Below are positions 9,901 to 19,255 of a DNA stretch of 64,000 bases, in pieces. Made by a program: the position numbers and the translations under genes. The stretch comes from Porphyridium purpureum. Its lineage: Eukaryota > Rhodophyta > Bangiophyceae > Porphyridiales > Porphyridiaceae. Under the pieces are notes generated by a model. The model was given only the letters and a program-made list of their open reading frames with translations. It made no database searches and was not told the origin of the DNA. The stretch lies in assembly GCA_008690995.1 (NCBI GenBank), contig VRMN01000004.1, forward strand, positions 682,001-746,000. The letters are read 5' to 3'. How positions within the stretch are numbered: the first letter of the stretch is position 1; every line of letters starts with the position of its first letter.

Positions 9901-10672
9901 CCCTGCGACGTAACCTTGCCCTGGGGAGATCCTCCAAACGCTCTGGCTTGATGCGAATCGTATGCTCGACGAGGTCTGTCTTACCCAGCTCCGGCCGGAA
10001 GAGAACCCAAAACTTCTTCAAGAGCCCTTTCATCTCCCTGCTTTGCGCTTCATCCAAATGCTCAAAGATCTTGGCTTCAATGGTAGAACAAACAGCCTCG
10101 TTGTGACCTGCATACTTTTCTTCGAGGGCCTGGATTCGCTTCTTCACTTCTGCTCCATCAGCAATATAGTGCACCGCCTCCAACTGCACCGTGGGTTTGG
10201 CTTCCTCATACATCGATCCCAGGATCCTGTGTCTTTCCAGGCATGTATGACACACGGCTTCCTGTGCACTGGAAACGTCTCGGTTGACAAAAGTAATCCA
10301 TCCGCCCGAGCGTAGGCCCAGACCCTTTCCCGGGATCAAGCAACTGACATGCTTGGCAAGAAAACGCATTCCCAGTATGAGATCAGGTCCGAGGTTCCTC
10401 ATAATCCGGACGCTTTCCTCCGACTGAATTCCCTCACCAACCCAAATTGTGGCAACGCTCTCCTCGGCCTCCCCCAACACCTCATTGGTTGGGCCCAATG
10501 CCTGTGTGTGGGTCTTTCTGCGAAGAAGCCCAAGACGGTCAGCCAAATCGTCGTTCATCCACGTGGATAAAGCCCCCGTATCAACCAGCGCAGTAGTCCG
10601 AACCTTCAGACCTCCCCATTCAGCCTGTACGTGTATCCATGGATACGAGCCCAGTGGGACTGCCTCCGACAA
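6935..10672 (-). CDS. Gypsy Pol polyprotein with C-terminal chromodomain
   Basis: 1245-codon frame whose first codon is not ATG. Pol here follows gag in another frame, as many Ty3/gypsy elements do through recoding. Order seen: aspartic protease DTGA (ALVDTGALSTW, near nt 10575); reverse transcriptase with YIDD (about nt 9465); RNase H (LWTDASSTGLGAML); integrase zinc finger (HX~30HCHEC-like, about nt 8000-8110); integrase core with the PPESLLSDRGPGF and HPQTNGVVERFNQ segments; and a C-terminal chromodomain (EYRVRWRGLGKRGDTWEPE, about nt 6960-7090). The chromodomain places it in the chromoviruses, which are known to be steered to chromatin by this module. Confidence 0.92.
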   Translation of the reverse strand: MSEAVPLGSYPWIHVQAEWGGLKVRTTALVDTGALSTWMNDDLADRLGLLRRKTHTQALGPTNEVLGEAEESVATIWVGEGIQSEESVRIMRNLGPDLILGMRFLAKHVSCLIPGKGLGLRSGGWITFVNRDVSSAQEAVCHTCLERHRILGSMYEEAKPTVQLEAVHYIADGAEVKKRIQALEEKYAGHNEAVCSTIEAKIFEHLDEAQSREMKGLLKKFWVLFRPELGKTDLVEHTIRIKPERLEDLPRARLRRRAPAVTQAEREMVQGLVARGVLEPSLSDVSSQNVMVKKPNGGWRLTTDFRTLNDATVKDRYPIPDVGEMIDWFASWKFKSILDLKDGFFQVPLAPESRPLTAIITPDGLFQYCRLPQGCCNSPSTFQRLTNTVLGPLRYLNALVYIDDLAIGTKTFEEHLQALQRVLEQFCAAGLVFSLSKCRFGALRVEFLGHDIGLDGIRPSQRKTEAVRAWQEPRNAKELQQFIGLVGWFRNFIEGFEEVCRPLRDAMKGLQINAKGSKWKKYPMNSADWQARFGEPQSQALLSLREALSDPETGDRKVLAAYDPEAEHTLWTDASSTGLGAMLTQREGTGDRPVAFYSRLLRPAEQNYTVTEKECLAAIAAMEHFRHYLYGKRFVLMTDHSALSWLMRQKEPQGRIARWILKVQDFDFQVQHHPGKANTVADALSRPAVRMNEEEARVASESNKSETLNNTSEIELIGLNAVEDEEVKRVVRLAEMLQEEIQGPASGADGGMVPVTSAGVRELLLHTGEHTGANDAYTPPSMEEIVAAYADDTDIQEQLKNLKADKPEYTYPEYTVDEDGVIWAMLRDESRVVIPNALVQRVLHVYHSTPLSGHLGIGKTAKRVSDARYWWTGWTEDVRQFVLCCHECFSRKTKAPPRRARMQVYRAVRRFEIVSIDVLSITPTTTRGHSKVVIMVDAFTKWVRAHAVKDETAATLARVFLDGWVCDFGPPESLLSDRGPGFVADILSKMCENLGVGRMLTTAYHPQTNGVVERFNQTVCQMLSAYVCANGKDWDRWLPVMVYAYNTARHASTKMSPFELLYGEPARDWASMAGPRAVEQADDLAKKLAACHAIANKNAKIAQDRYTKNYDRRVREHDFKPGDVVYVWAPPSGEGRKLKKPWVGPLSILRMVGVHAVLCSEGHPDGKLVHVNRLARAHKDLLEASGSQVLQGEDGSWAIEAIAGDRVVGGRREYRVRWRGLGKRGDTWEPELALPPMMVAAYRDA

Positions 10673-10707
10673 TTCTTCAGATTCCGGGGGGCCTTCGCAT
10701 CCCCCCG

Positions 10708-11649
10708 CTACTCGTTTTTTGTCTGGCGTTCTTCGGTCCTCTGCCTCTTATTTTTCTCCCACTTTGGGCACTCCATGCGAACGTGGCCCCGCTCCTGGCA
10801 CTCCCAGCACTTGACCAGTCGCTTGCGAGGATTCAACCCAGGGAGCCCAGCTTCATCAAAGTTACCCAAATGGTGCACGCGCTCGGGCTTCCTCACTGCC
10901 CTTACACCGTACTGCGAGCCAAGCGCACCAAAGGTTCCATACTGACCAGCCTCCTCCAACAGAGCAGTCTTCATCAAGGTCCAGTTCCCCTGTATGCCGT
11001 ACGTCCTGGCCTGACGACGCAGCTCGGAGTTTTTCGGAAGCGCCAACGTAAGTGCCTCAATCTTGCGAGTGTCAGATTCTCCCAGAGCCGTGCAGCGATC
11101 CTCCAGGACCTCCACGAATTTCTTTAGGTCCTGGCCAATAACATACTCAACATCGTGATGCTCTGCACGAAGGGCGCGCTCGTGCTCCTTGTTGTAGAAG
11201 TAAGCAGCCACAGCCGCCCATGCCTCTTGTGCTGTTGCACCGTGCAACTCCGACAGGACCTCGTAGCATTTCCTCAGCCCCACCCCGCGGAAAACTGCAT
11301 CAATCGAGGATACATGTTGGTCTGGATCCTCTCCCATGTCACGCAGGCGATTGAACCAGACCATCTTGGCGGTCAGAAAAAGTGGATCACCGGCCTTCTC
11401 AATCTGCACGCCCGCGTCACAAATAGCCTGGCCCAGTTGAGAACGAATCTTGCCGCGCACAATGGCGGGGACACCCTCTTCCTTCTGCTGAACACTCACA
11501 ACCCCATGACTTCCTATCTCGTCACCACGAGCCGTGGGCATTGTCGGCTCTGGTGCCAGCGCGCCAGCCTGTGCACGTTCCAGCTCGCTCGAGGACGCGT
11601 GCTCTCGCGCATCGTCTGAGCCCATCGTCGTCTTCCTGCCACGCACCAT
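10708..11649 (-). CDS. Gypsy Gag with one zinc knuckle
   Basis: 313 residues from the ATG at 11649 (MVRGRKTTMGSDD); the open frame continues upstream without an ATG. The C-terminal part has a CX2CX4HX4C zinc knuckle (CWECQERGHVRMEC) that would bind the element's RNA. The region before it resembles a retrotransposon gag capsid domain only in length and position. Pol begins about 35 bp downstream in a different frame. Confidence 0.85.
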   Translation of the reverse strand: MVRGRKTTMGSDDAREHASSSELERAQAGALAPEPTMPTARGDEIGSHGVVSVQQKEEGVPAIVRGKIRSQLGQAICDAGVQIEKAGDPLFLTAKMVWFNRLRDMGEDPDQHVSSIDAVFRGVGLRKCYEVLSELHGATAQEAWAAVAAYFYNKEHERALRAEHHDVEYVIGQDLKKFVEVLEDRCTALGESDTRKIEALTLALPKNSELRRQARTYGIQGNWTLMKTALLEEAGQYGTFGALGSQYGVRAVRKPERVHHLGNFDEAGLPGLNPRKRLVKCWECQERGHVRMECPKWEKNKRQRTEERQTKNE

Positions 11650-11811
11650 CTTTGCGACTTCGTTCCTGCTCTGAATCCTCTCTCGCAATCCTTCACTCGG
11701 TGACCGTACGTATCAGAATGTGGACACAAGTTTGTCCAAGATCAAGACCGATCTCACGTCCACACCCCACCCTCTCTCGCACCAACGTCAGATGCCACGC
11801 AATCCTGGAAG

Positions 11812-11829
11812 ATAATTTCCGGAAATTAT
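11812..11829. other. Perfect 18-nt palindrome at the primer-binding position
   Basis: ATAATTTCCGGAAATTAT is perfectly self-complementary and touches the inner edge of the 5' LTR of the minus-strand chromovirus. A tRNA primer site beginning TGG would be expected here, and I do not see one. Confidence 0.75.
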
Positions 11830-12872
11830 GTCACGAACCGTGCTGGCCCAGGACACAGCGGCACACCCAACAGCAAGCCAAGCGGCACACGCACGCACAC
11901 AAGCTGGACAATCCACGCAACCAAGAGGAAACACAAGACACCCGCAGCCAACTGGACCTGCGGCAGGCAGGAAACCCGGAACCAACGACGCTCACGCACG
12001 CTGTTCACACGCAAACAGCCAAGAGCACCCACACACGGGACCGACAGAACCAACCAAGAGCAGACACACGGGAAAGACACAGCCAACCAAGAGCACACGC
12101 ACGGAGCAGGCACAGCCAACCAAAAGCACACACACGGAAGACGCGCGTAACGGGGGAACCAGGCGTCCGCTGCCCAACCGGGATCCCGTTCGGCCACACC
12201 TTACGGTGATCCGGGACCCGGGGAGGCGTTGTGGGCAGCCGGGGTTAGCCGGAGGAGGTTGCCTCACCTTTCGGCTTCAAACGGCCTATCACTCCTTTAT
12301 CCGCCCCCGCCCACGTACCACCCCCGGATCCACTTCCGAACAAGGACCGTCTAATGACGCCTTACCCCAGGGCATCCGCGAACCTTCCCCGTTAAACCCC
12401 CCGCTCGCTCGCTCGCGCTGTACTCCCGCCGTACCCCCGCCGTACCCCCGCTGTACTCCCGCTGTACCCCGCTCCTCAACAGGTACCCAAGGCCCGAACA
12501 CGCTTCCTTGAATACACCTGTTTTTACTTAGATCCACCTTACTCCTTCTGTCTCCCGGCCCCCCTCTCCCCCCCTTGGTTGCCGACCCGCGCGTCTTTTT
12601 ATACCCATCGCGACCACTGTACCCCCGAGGTACAGTGCCTTGCTGTCGCTGAGTCTAGAACCTTCCAGAAGGTTCCAGCCACCTCCTGGCTGTACACCCA
12701 TTCCATACTGGGTGGTCATCGCGCGTCTGGTCCCTAAGGGAAGGGGCCTTCAGGCCTACCACGCGCCCCCTTGTACACCTACAGTACAGTGGGTCCGGCG
12801 CGACCAGGTATCCGGCCACGGACTATGGCTATTTTTAATCATTTCCTTAACACACGGGCTACTCCCGTGACA
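11829..12872 (-). repeat. 5' LTR of chromovirus element
   Basis: 1044 bp copy of 5639-6695. It is 13 bp shorter, mainly in the CTGTAC minisatellite (12416-12475). It lies upstream of gag in the element's reading direction, so its minus-strand TATA box and the adjoining GTACAGTG inverted repeat are the likely promoter. Confidence 0.9.
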
Positions 12873-12876
12873 ACAG

Positions 12877-12898
12877 GATGCTCAAACAAATAGGACAC
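12877..12898 (+). repeat. Left terminal inverted repeat, inner part
   Basis: GATGCTCAAACAAATAGGACAC continues the left inverted repeat after the gypsy insertion. It matches the innermost part of the right repeat (from 19478) and contains the inner direct repeat. Confidence 0.88.
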
Positions 12899-12931
12899 TT
12901 GACAAAGAGAGACTATATGGAGCTCTAGGGA

Positions 12932-13789
12932 CTAAAAGTTCTGGACGTTTGCGCCCTCCTTGTTCACGCACCGGTGTAGACGTGCATTCCACCCCGTCAG
13001 AAGGCTCCGAACCTCTGCGTTCGTGATCGACGCCCAGACTTCTATGATTTCAGCCTCCAGCTCCGAGAGAGACTCATACTGCCTGTTTCCGGCGTACATT
13101 CGGCGCGACATTATGCTCCACACGTTCTCCACCGGATTCAGGTCTGGCGAGTACGCTGGCCAATCCATTACATGCCATCCTTCGCGCGCGAAGAAGGACT
13201 TTGTATTCCGCGCCACATGAGCAGGGGCATTGTCCTGCATGAATGTCCATCCTTCTGGATGGGTTTCACTGACGATGGTCGCCACTCGAGAGGACTCCAG
13301 CATGGCCACATAGTTTTCTGAAGTGATCCTTGCTGGGGTCTTCAGGAGCGCCATCTTCCCAGCGGAAGAAATTGCCATCCAAAACATCACACTTCCACCG
13401 CCCGTATGACGGCGGACTCGATCCGGGAACTCTCCTGTCCGGACCCACTGACCAGAATACCCATCAGGGCCATCTAAATTGAACTTCTTTTCATCCGTAA
13501 AGATGACTTTCCTATGCTCTTCAATTTTATTCAGATTTTGCATGGCAAATGCCACGCGACGCAGCCGATTCTCACGGGAAAGAGGCTGCCTGACGATGGC
13601 ACGCCGAAAGGACAGATCATCGGCCATATTGCGCCTCACTGTCTCACGGGTTACCGGCTTCCTTTGGGACCTGCCGGTATTGACCTGCATTGTGGGAGCC
13701 TTTAGAGGGCTCCTAGGAGCCGCTCTAAGTTTATTGAAAACACGCGTTTGAGCGGGTCCTGTGAATTTACGGGCATTCTGATTGCCGAC
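12932..13789 (-). pseudogene. Tc1-type transposase, C-terminal part (split by gypsy insertion)
   Basis: About 285 codons on the minus strand ending in TAG. The DDE catalytic core is visible: the first Asp in VIFTDEKKFNLDG, the second in FMQDNAPAHVA, and Glu in YSPDLNPVENVW. There are 34 residues between the second Asp and the Glu (DD34E, typical of Tc1). The upstream end is interrupted at 13789 by the LTR of the second gypsy element; the helix-turn-helix part lies beyond it at 19256-19416. The duplicated target CCGAC (13785-13789, 19256-19260) marks the break, and the coding phase agrees on the two sides. The gene was therefore probably whole when the retroelement landed. Confidence 0.92.
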
Positions 13790-14086
13790 TGTTACCAATG
13801 CTGTGCCTTTTACTCTGCTTCTTCTTTCTTGCCTCTCCTGTCTCCGAGCAAGACCTGACCGGCTAGTCCGGGCAGGCGCGTCGCCTTTTTATACCCTTAC
13901 TTCCGCCAGGGACAGCAAGGCGCCAAGAGAAATGACAATGCAAACCATTGGCATTTCTGCGCGCGTCTAGAAGGTTCTGGAACCTCTAGAAGGTTCTAGA
14001 AACGGTTAAACGGTCTACCGGCTTAGCGGCTTACCGGTTTCGGATTAACCGAACCGTTCTAGGTGACTGGGGTCGAACGGATAACA
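13790..14086 (-). repeat. 3' LTR of second gypsy element
   Basis: 297 bp, ends TG...CA. It carries GGTTAAACGG and related GGTTAA/CCGGTT repeats (about 14006-14064), which also occur in host intergenic regions of this window. The flanking minus-strand tract AAGAGGGGGGGAGA fits a polypurine tract. Confidence 0.92.
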
Positions 14087-14205
14087 TCTCCCCCCCTCTT
14101 GGCTCGACGTCTCGGCGAGACTCCAAACTAAGTTGCATTCTTGGCTCGAGGAACCCGCGCTCCGGGAGAAAACCTCTGCCTAGCAAACTTCTCACAATAC
14201 CCAAG

Positions 14206-17200
14206 TCATTCGGAGTCAGACTCCTCGATAATTTTCAACAAGTCTGGCTCAGAATCGGACGCCGGCATTTCGTCGGGTACTTCTTCATCATTTTCCCCTG
14301 CCATGTAGTCTTCGCGTCCATAGTATGGCTTCAGATGCTGGATCGGAAAAACATCATGACAAGCCACACCCTCAGGCAAAACCACTCGGTAAGCATGCGA
14401 GCTTACCTTCTCAATGACAGGCACCGGACCAAGAAACTTTGGTGCCTCCAAATCACTCTTGTTCGGCCGCAGTTGCGGCGCCGTGACCAACACTTGATCA
14501 CCAACTTGAAACTCCCGGGCATCCTTGCTTCGATCGAAGAACTTCTGCATTCTCCCCTGGGCTTCGATCAAATTGTCGCGGACTTCTTCATGGACTTTGC
14601 ACAGGCGAAACCAGTGCTCCGCCATGTCCTTCGTCTGTCCGTCGCGCGCAGGCCTCCACCCTTCGCTCGGTGGAAACCAAGGATCCCTTCCATATACCAC
14701 TTTGAACGGCGCGAATCCAGTGGCACTGCTTGGTGCAGAGTTGTACGCAAACTCGTACAACGGCAAGTCTCGCACCCAGCCACTATTCGTCGCCATCAAC
14801 TTGAGCATTTCCCGAATCACGCGGTTCACTCGCTCAGTTTGGCCATCTGTCTGCGGGTGGTTGGCAGTAGACATTGCCAACTTCATGCCCACCCGCTTGC
14901 TCAGCTGCTGCCAAAAGGTGGACGTGAACAGCGGATCTCGGTCAGATACAATTGACTTGGGGTATCCGAAACGGCTCACGACGTGCTTCACGAACAAGTC
15001 AGCACAACGCTTTGCTGTCAAGTCCTTGCGCGTCGGGATGAACAGCGCCATCTTCGAATAGCGATCCACCACAGTCATGATTGCATCACAGCTGCCTTCG
15101 CTCCGAGGCAGCTCTGTCACAAAGTCCATCGAGATGTCGACCCAAGGTCCTTCTGGGATCGACAAGGGCTTCAGCTTTCCAAACGACCGATTCTCTGACT
15201 TTGTCACTTGGCATGCGTGACAAGTCTTCACAAAACGGCTCACGTCTCGCTTCATCTTTGGCCAGTAGAAGCGAGTGATCAAAGATGCATACGTCGTGTC
15301 TGCCCCACGGTGTCCTGCTGTCGGGATATCGTGGTGGAGTTGCATGACACGCTCTCTGAACTTCCTCGGCACGCAAACGCGATTCCTCAAGTACAAGAGC
15401 CCAGCTTCGGTTCGAAAACCCTGGTGGGTCGGTAAGTCTTCCATCAAAGTACCCAAGTCTGGGTCACTCGAGTACGAACCCACGAATGCCTGGAAACCCG
15501 CACCAAATTCATCACACCGAACTTGGTACTCTAGCGCGTGCAACTCTGGCTTCCTCGACAAAGCATCGGCTACCACGTTCGACTTTCCCTTCACATAGTC
15601 GATCGTGATGTCAAACTCGGCTAAAAAGTCCAACCACCGTGCCTGCCGGCCATTCAGCTCCTTCTGCGTCATCAGATGTTTCAACGCCTCATGATCCGTA
15701 TGAAGCACAAACTTTGCCCCGTACAGATAAGGTCGAAACTCTCGCAGACAGTGAATGACGGCCATGAGCTCACCTTCGTAGCTGCTGTACCTGGTCTCTC
15801 GGTCCAGCAGCTTACTCGACGTAAACGCGACCGGTCTGCCTTCCTGTGCCAGCCATCCCCCCACCGCGACTTCAGAGCGGTCCGTGTACACCTCAAATGG
15901 CTTTTCAGGGTCTGGCAAGGCCAACACCGGCGCTTCCGTCAACATCCCGACAATCTTCTTGAAGGCCGACTTGCCTTCATCTCCCAGTTCGATCAGCTGC
16001 TTCTTCGACTTTGCGCTCTGCAACAGCGAAGTCAGCGGCGCCACGACGGTAGAGTATCCTTTGACAAACCTGCGAAACCAGTTTGTCATTCCCAAAAAGG
16101 ATCTCAACTCCGTCACCGTCTTTGGCACTGGCCAATCTCTCAAAGCTTCCACCTTCCGTGGATCCATCTTCACGCAACCGTTGCCGACAATGTTCCCCAG
16201 GTATTCGACTTCAGAAACGAAGAAGCTGCACTTCTTGCGCTTCAACCGATACCCCGCCCTTTGCAAGCGCGACAACACTTCCTTCAGGACCTCGCCGTGC
16301 GACTGCCGATCCTTGGTGAAGACCAAAATATCGTCCAAGTAGACAATGACGGTCTTGTCCAGCAGATCTGCAAACAGCTCGTTCATGGCCCTCTGAAAAG
16401 TTGCCGGCGCGTTGCAAAGACCAAACGGCATCACACGGAACTCGAACTGTCCGTACCTGGTCTGGAACGCGGTCTTCGGCACGTCCTCTCCCCGAACACG
16501 CAACTGGTGGTATCCCGATGCCAAATCCAACTTTGAAAAACAATGAGCTGCTCCCAGTCGATCCAGCAACTCATCCATGTTCGGCAAGGGATACCGGTCC
16601 TTCACGGTTGCGTCGTTCAACGCCCGATAATCCACGCACATCCTCATGCTGCCGTCTTTCTTCTTCACGAACAGCACGGGTGCTCCAAAGGGGCTCTGAC
16701 TCGGCTGGACGAATCCCTTGTCCAGCAAGTCATCCAAAGTCTCTCGGAGGACTTTCAACTCCGCAGGGCTCAGTCGGTAGACCCTGCCCACTCTCACAGG
16801 CTTCTCATCTTTCAGCCTAATCACATGCTCCACTGTTCGGCTCTCAGGCAGCCCACGTGGCTCCTCGAACAGATTTTCAAAATCATTGAGCATCTTCTTC
16901 ACAGAGTCATCTCCTTTGGGCTCCACTGAACAGGGCTCCTCCCTTCCTTTCAGCACGCCGAGGTAGCACTCTTCTACCTCCTGACTCTTCAACAGCCGAC
17001 GGAGCTCTTTCCGCGGCACCAGCATCTGCGTCATGCTCCAGGCCTTCTTCTCTCCGTAGGCCAACATGCCAGACTGCCAATCAATCACTGGGTTCTCCCG
17101 CTTCAGCCACTCCATGCCCAAGATTGCGTCTTGTCCCGCAATCCGGCAAATGGCAAAGTTAGCGGCCCCTGAGTACCCATCGCTCAGTTCAAACTTGACA

Positions 17201-17697
17201 TTGGAGACTTCTCCGGCTGTCTCCAATACAGACCCGTCTGCCAGGGTCACATGATCTCTCTTCCACGACGCCTTCCGCTTCAGGCCGTCGGATTTCTGCA
17301 CAAAGTCCACGCTCATAAAGTTGTCCGTCGCGCCACTGTCAATCAAAAACGTGGCCTCTCCGTCGGACTTGTGCACTTTTCCTCGAACTCGAAGAAGCAT
17401 GGCAGCTCCCATCCCTCCAAGTTCCTTGATCACGGGCTGATTTTCGCTCGAGTTTCGCCCACGAGGTTTCGGACAGCCAGACCTTGGCTTACCAAGGCCA
17501 CCACAGCGGTCTCCATTGCCGCCCCTAGAGGTCTCGTAACGTCTGCGAGCCTCCTTTCCCTCTGACTGTCCGAGGAACCTCTCTGCTCGAGCTCCTAGTT
17601 TTTTGACTCCAGCGAGTCTCCCTCCAGCTGCTGGATAGTCTTCCTTGCCTCGGGACACGTCCTGGCGATGTGCCCCGGCTTTCCACAATTCCAGCAC
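14206..17697 (-). CDS. Gypsy Pol polyprotein
   Basis: 1163-codon frame that overlaps the end of gag by about 100 bp in another frame, the usual arrangement when Pol is made by recoding. Order seen: aspartic protease with DSGA (FLIDSGATDNF); reverse transcriptase with YLDD (near nt 16335); RNase H (near nt 15890); integrase zinc finger (H..H..CHAC, about nt 15200-15350); integrase core with the SIVSDRDPLF and HPQTDGQTERVNR segments; and a C-terminal tail without a chromodomain (QHLKPYYG, acidic end). The absent chromodomain and the short LTRs separate it from the element at 5639-12872. Confidence 0.92.
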   Translation of the reverse strand: MLELWKAGAHRQDVSRGKEDYPAAGGRLAGVKKLGARAERFLGQSEGKEARRRYETSRGGNGDRCGGLGKPRSGCPKPRGRNSSENQPVIKELGGMGAAMLLRVRGKVHKSDGEATFLIDSGATDNFMSVDFVQKSDGLKRKASWKRDHVTLADGSVLETAGEVSNVKFELSDGYSGAANFAICRIAGQDAILGMEWLKRENPVIDWQSGMLAYGEKKAWSMTQMLVPRKELRRLLKSQEVEECYLGVLKGREEPCSVEPKGDDSVKKMLNDFENLFEEPRGLPESRTVEHVIRLKDEKPVRVGRVYRLSPAELKVLRETLDDLLDKGFVQPSQSPFGAPVLFVKKKDGSMRMCVDYRALNDATVKDRYPLPNMDELLDRLGAAHCFSKLDLASGYHQLRVRGEDVPKTAFQTRYGQFEFRVMPFGLCNAPATFQRAMNELFADLLDKTVIVYLDDILVFTKDRQSHGEVLKEVLSRLQRAGYRLKRKKCSFFVSEVEYLGNIVGNGCVKMDPRKVEALRDWPVPKTVTELRSFLGMTNWFRRFVKGYSTVVAPLTSLLQSAKSKKQLIELGDEGKSAFKKIVGMLTEAPVLALPDPEKPFEVYTDRSEVAVGGWLAQEGRPVAFTSSKLLDRETRYSSYEGELMAVIHCLREFRPYLYGAKFVLHTDHEALKHLMTQKELNGRQARWLDFLAEFDITIDYVKGKSNVVADALSRKPELHALEYQVRCDEFGAGFQAFVGSYSSDPDLGTLMEDLPTHQGFRTEAGLLYLRNRVCVPRKFRERVMQLHHDIPTAGHRGADTTYASLITRFYWPKMKRDVSRFVKTCHACQVTKSENRSFGKLKPLSIPEGPWVDISMDFVTELPRSEGSCDAIMTVVDRYSKMALFIPTRKDLTAKRCADLFVKHVVSRFGYPKSIVSDRDPLFTSTFWQQLSKRVGMKLAMSTANHPQTDGQTERVNRVIREMLKLMATNSGWVRDLPLYEFAYNSAPSSATGFAPFKVVYGRDPWFPPSEGWRPARDGQTKDMAEHWFRLCKVHEEVRDNLIEAQGRMQKFFDRSKDAREFQVGDQVLVTAPQLRPNKSDLEAPKFLGPVPVIEKVSSHAYRVVLPEGVACHDVFPIQHLKPYYGREDYMAGENDEEVPDEMPASDSEPDLLKIIEESDSE

Positions 17698-18389
17698 TTG
17701 ATCTCGGTACGAACACGCCTCTGACCCTGCACATGTCCCAGCTCCATCGGGACAGGTCCTTCCTGCGCTGCACGACCGAAAAATGGCGCCCTCACACTTG
17801 AATCACGCACGCCGCGGGTCGCATGAATGGCGTCGTCCACGACCACCGCCACCTGCGCAGCCTCCGCAAACGTGCTCACTCCTCGCTTGTACACTTCCAA
17901 GCGGACCTCGGGCTTCAGACCCCTCACAAAGCGGTCCATCATTTCTGCGTCCGACAAGTCCGGAATCACAAGTGCCGCGTCCTGAAAAGCCGCCACATAC
18001 GCATGGGCCGGGCCTTTCTGCGAAAGACGCGTCAACTTGTCCCTTGCACGCCTGATCGAATCCTGCGGCGTGAACCGAGCACTCACGAGGGCAGCAAAAT
18101 CATTCCACGTCGTGGGGATCTCCTGCGGGTAGTGTTCGCAGTTTAGAACCCACCAATGAAGCGCTTCTCCCTCGAAATAGTCTGATGCCAGGTCCACAGC
18201 ACGCCTCTCCGCAAGCAGACGTTTCTCCAAATCGTCCGGGTGGAAGCTCTCCAACAGCCGGCCCAAGATCTTCTTTCTCGCCTGGAACAACCACGTCTTC
18301 ACGACCAGAAGGTCCCTCTTCCCGTCGAACCTCATCAGACGGGCCTCCTTCGGGCCACGTGGTCCCAGCGTCTCCGAATCAATCTCCAT
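17595..18389 (-). CDS. Gypsy Gag with one zinc knuckle
   Basis: 264 residues from the ATG at 18389 (MEIDSETLGPRG). The middle resembles the retrotransposon gag domain (WNDFAALVSARFTP, LTRLSQKG). It ends with a CX2CX4HX4C zinc knuckle (CWNCGKPGHIARTC). The ATG was preferred over an upstream GTG in the same frame. Confidence 0.88.
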   Translation of the reverse strand: MEIDSETLGPRGPKEARLMRFDGKRDLLVVKTWLFQARKKILGRLLESFHPDDLEKRLLAERRAVDLASDYFEGEALHWWVLNCEHYPQEIPTTWNDFAALVSARFTPQDSIRRARDKLTRLSQKGPAHAYVAAFQDAALVIPDLSDAEMMDRFVRGLKPEVRLEVYKRGVSTFAEAAQVAVVVDDAIHATRGVRDSSVRAPFFGRAAQEGPVPMELGHVQGQRRVRTEIKCWNCGKPGHIARTCPEARKTIQQLEGDSLESKN

Positions 18390-18939
18390 GCTTTCTGGAC
18401 TAAAGCACACTCAACGATCACGACAACGACACAAACAGCAAGCCTCCGACGCTCACTTTCTCCAACAGCTGCGCGCACCACGAACGGGCTCGGTCGCCCT
18501 CACGAACACAAACCGACACACGAAGCTGTCCTCTCACGCACACACACGCACAGCAATCTTCTCACGTACACACGACAAAACACACAGCAATCCTCCTCTG
18601 TTGCGCTGGATGGGGAGCGGCCCGGGCCTTTGCACTGGGGCGGGGATTATAGATGCGATCTTATATGGAGGTGTTCGGCGCCTACCTTCGCAAAGGTGGT
18701 CGTGCGACACTAGGATGAATCCTAGTGAAGGCTGACCGTTACGGCTCTTGCCTACTAATACGTGCTAAGGCAGAGAGCGAGTCCGCCGTCAAGGCCTAGG
18801 CCTATCGTACAGCCAAGACTGAGACCCGCTTCCACCCGTCGCACCCTCCGGATCGACTTACTCGAACCCCCTCACCCGCAGACTCTCCCACCCAGGCAAC
18901 CCCAGAGAAACTCTAAGAGAACCTTAGAGCAACCCCAGG

Positions 18940-18957
18940 TAACCAGCGATGATACCA
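18940..18957 (-). other. Primer-binding site of second gypsy element
   Basis: Read on the minus strand, TGGTATCATCGCTGG starts two bases inside the 5' LTR edge. TGGTATCA is the usual start of a primer site matching the 3' end of a methionine tRNA, as in many plant LTR elements. The exact tRNA is not determined. Confidence 0.65.
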
Positions 18958-18959
18958 AA

Positions 18960-19255
18960 TGTTACCAATGCTGTGCCTTTTACTCTGCTTCTTCTTCTTG
19001 CCTCTCCTGTCTCCGAGCAAGACCTGACCGGCTAGTCCGGGCAGGCGCGTCGCCTTTTTATACCCTTACTTCCGCCAGGGACAGCAAGGCGCCAAGAGAA
19101 ATGACAATGCAAACCATTGGCATTTCTGCGCGCGTCTAGAAGGTTCTGGAACCTCTAGAAGGTTCTAGAAACGGTTAAACGGTCTACCGGCTTAGCGGCT
19201 TACCGGTTTCGGATTAACCGAACCGTTCTAGGTGACTGGGGTCGAACGGATAACA
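18960..19255 (-). repeat. 5' LTR of second gypsy element
   Basis: 296 bp copy of 13790-14086. A minus-strand TATA-like sequence (TATAAAAAGG, from CCTTTTTATA near 19053) is the likely promoter. Confidence 0.92.

Larger units (their letters stand above)
5639..12872 (-). mobile_element. Ty3/gypsy chromodomain (chromovirus) element, looks whole
   Basis: LTRs of about 1.05 kb at 5639-6695 and 11829-12872 begin TGTCACG and end CGTGACA. The 4-bp target duplication ACAG is at 5635-5638 and 12873-12876. Between them, read on the minus strand, are gag and then pol in the order protease, RT, RNase H, integrase, chromodomain. The LTRs differ by a copy-number change in a GC-rich minisatellite and about half a dozen single bases, roughly 99% identical otherwise, so it is young but probably older than the other two retroelements. 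The LTR pair, gag and pol are all present. Confidence 0.92.
13790..19255 (-). mobile_element. Ty3/gypsy element without chromodomain, looks whole
   Basis: LTRs of 297 and 296 bp (13790-14086, 18960-19255) begin TGTTACC and end GATAACA. They are flanked by the 5-bp target duplication CCGAC at 13785-13789 and 19256-19260. Read on the minus strand: 5' LTR, primer-binding site, gag, overlapping pol, a G-rich polypurine tract (14087-14100), 3' LTR. The LTRs differ visibly only by one short length change, so this is among the youngest insertions here. It appears whole and interrupts the Tc1 transposase. Confidence 0.94.
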
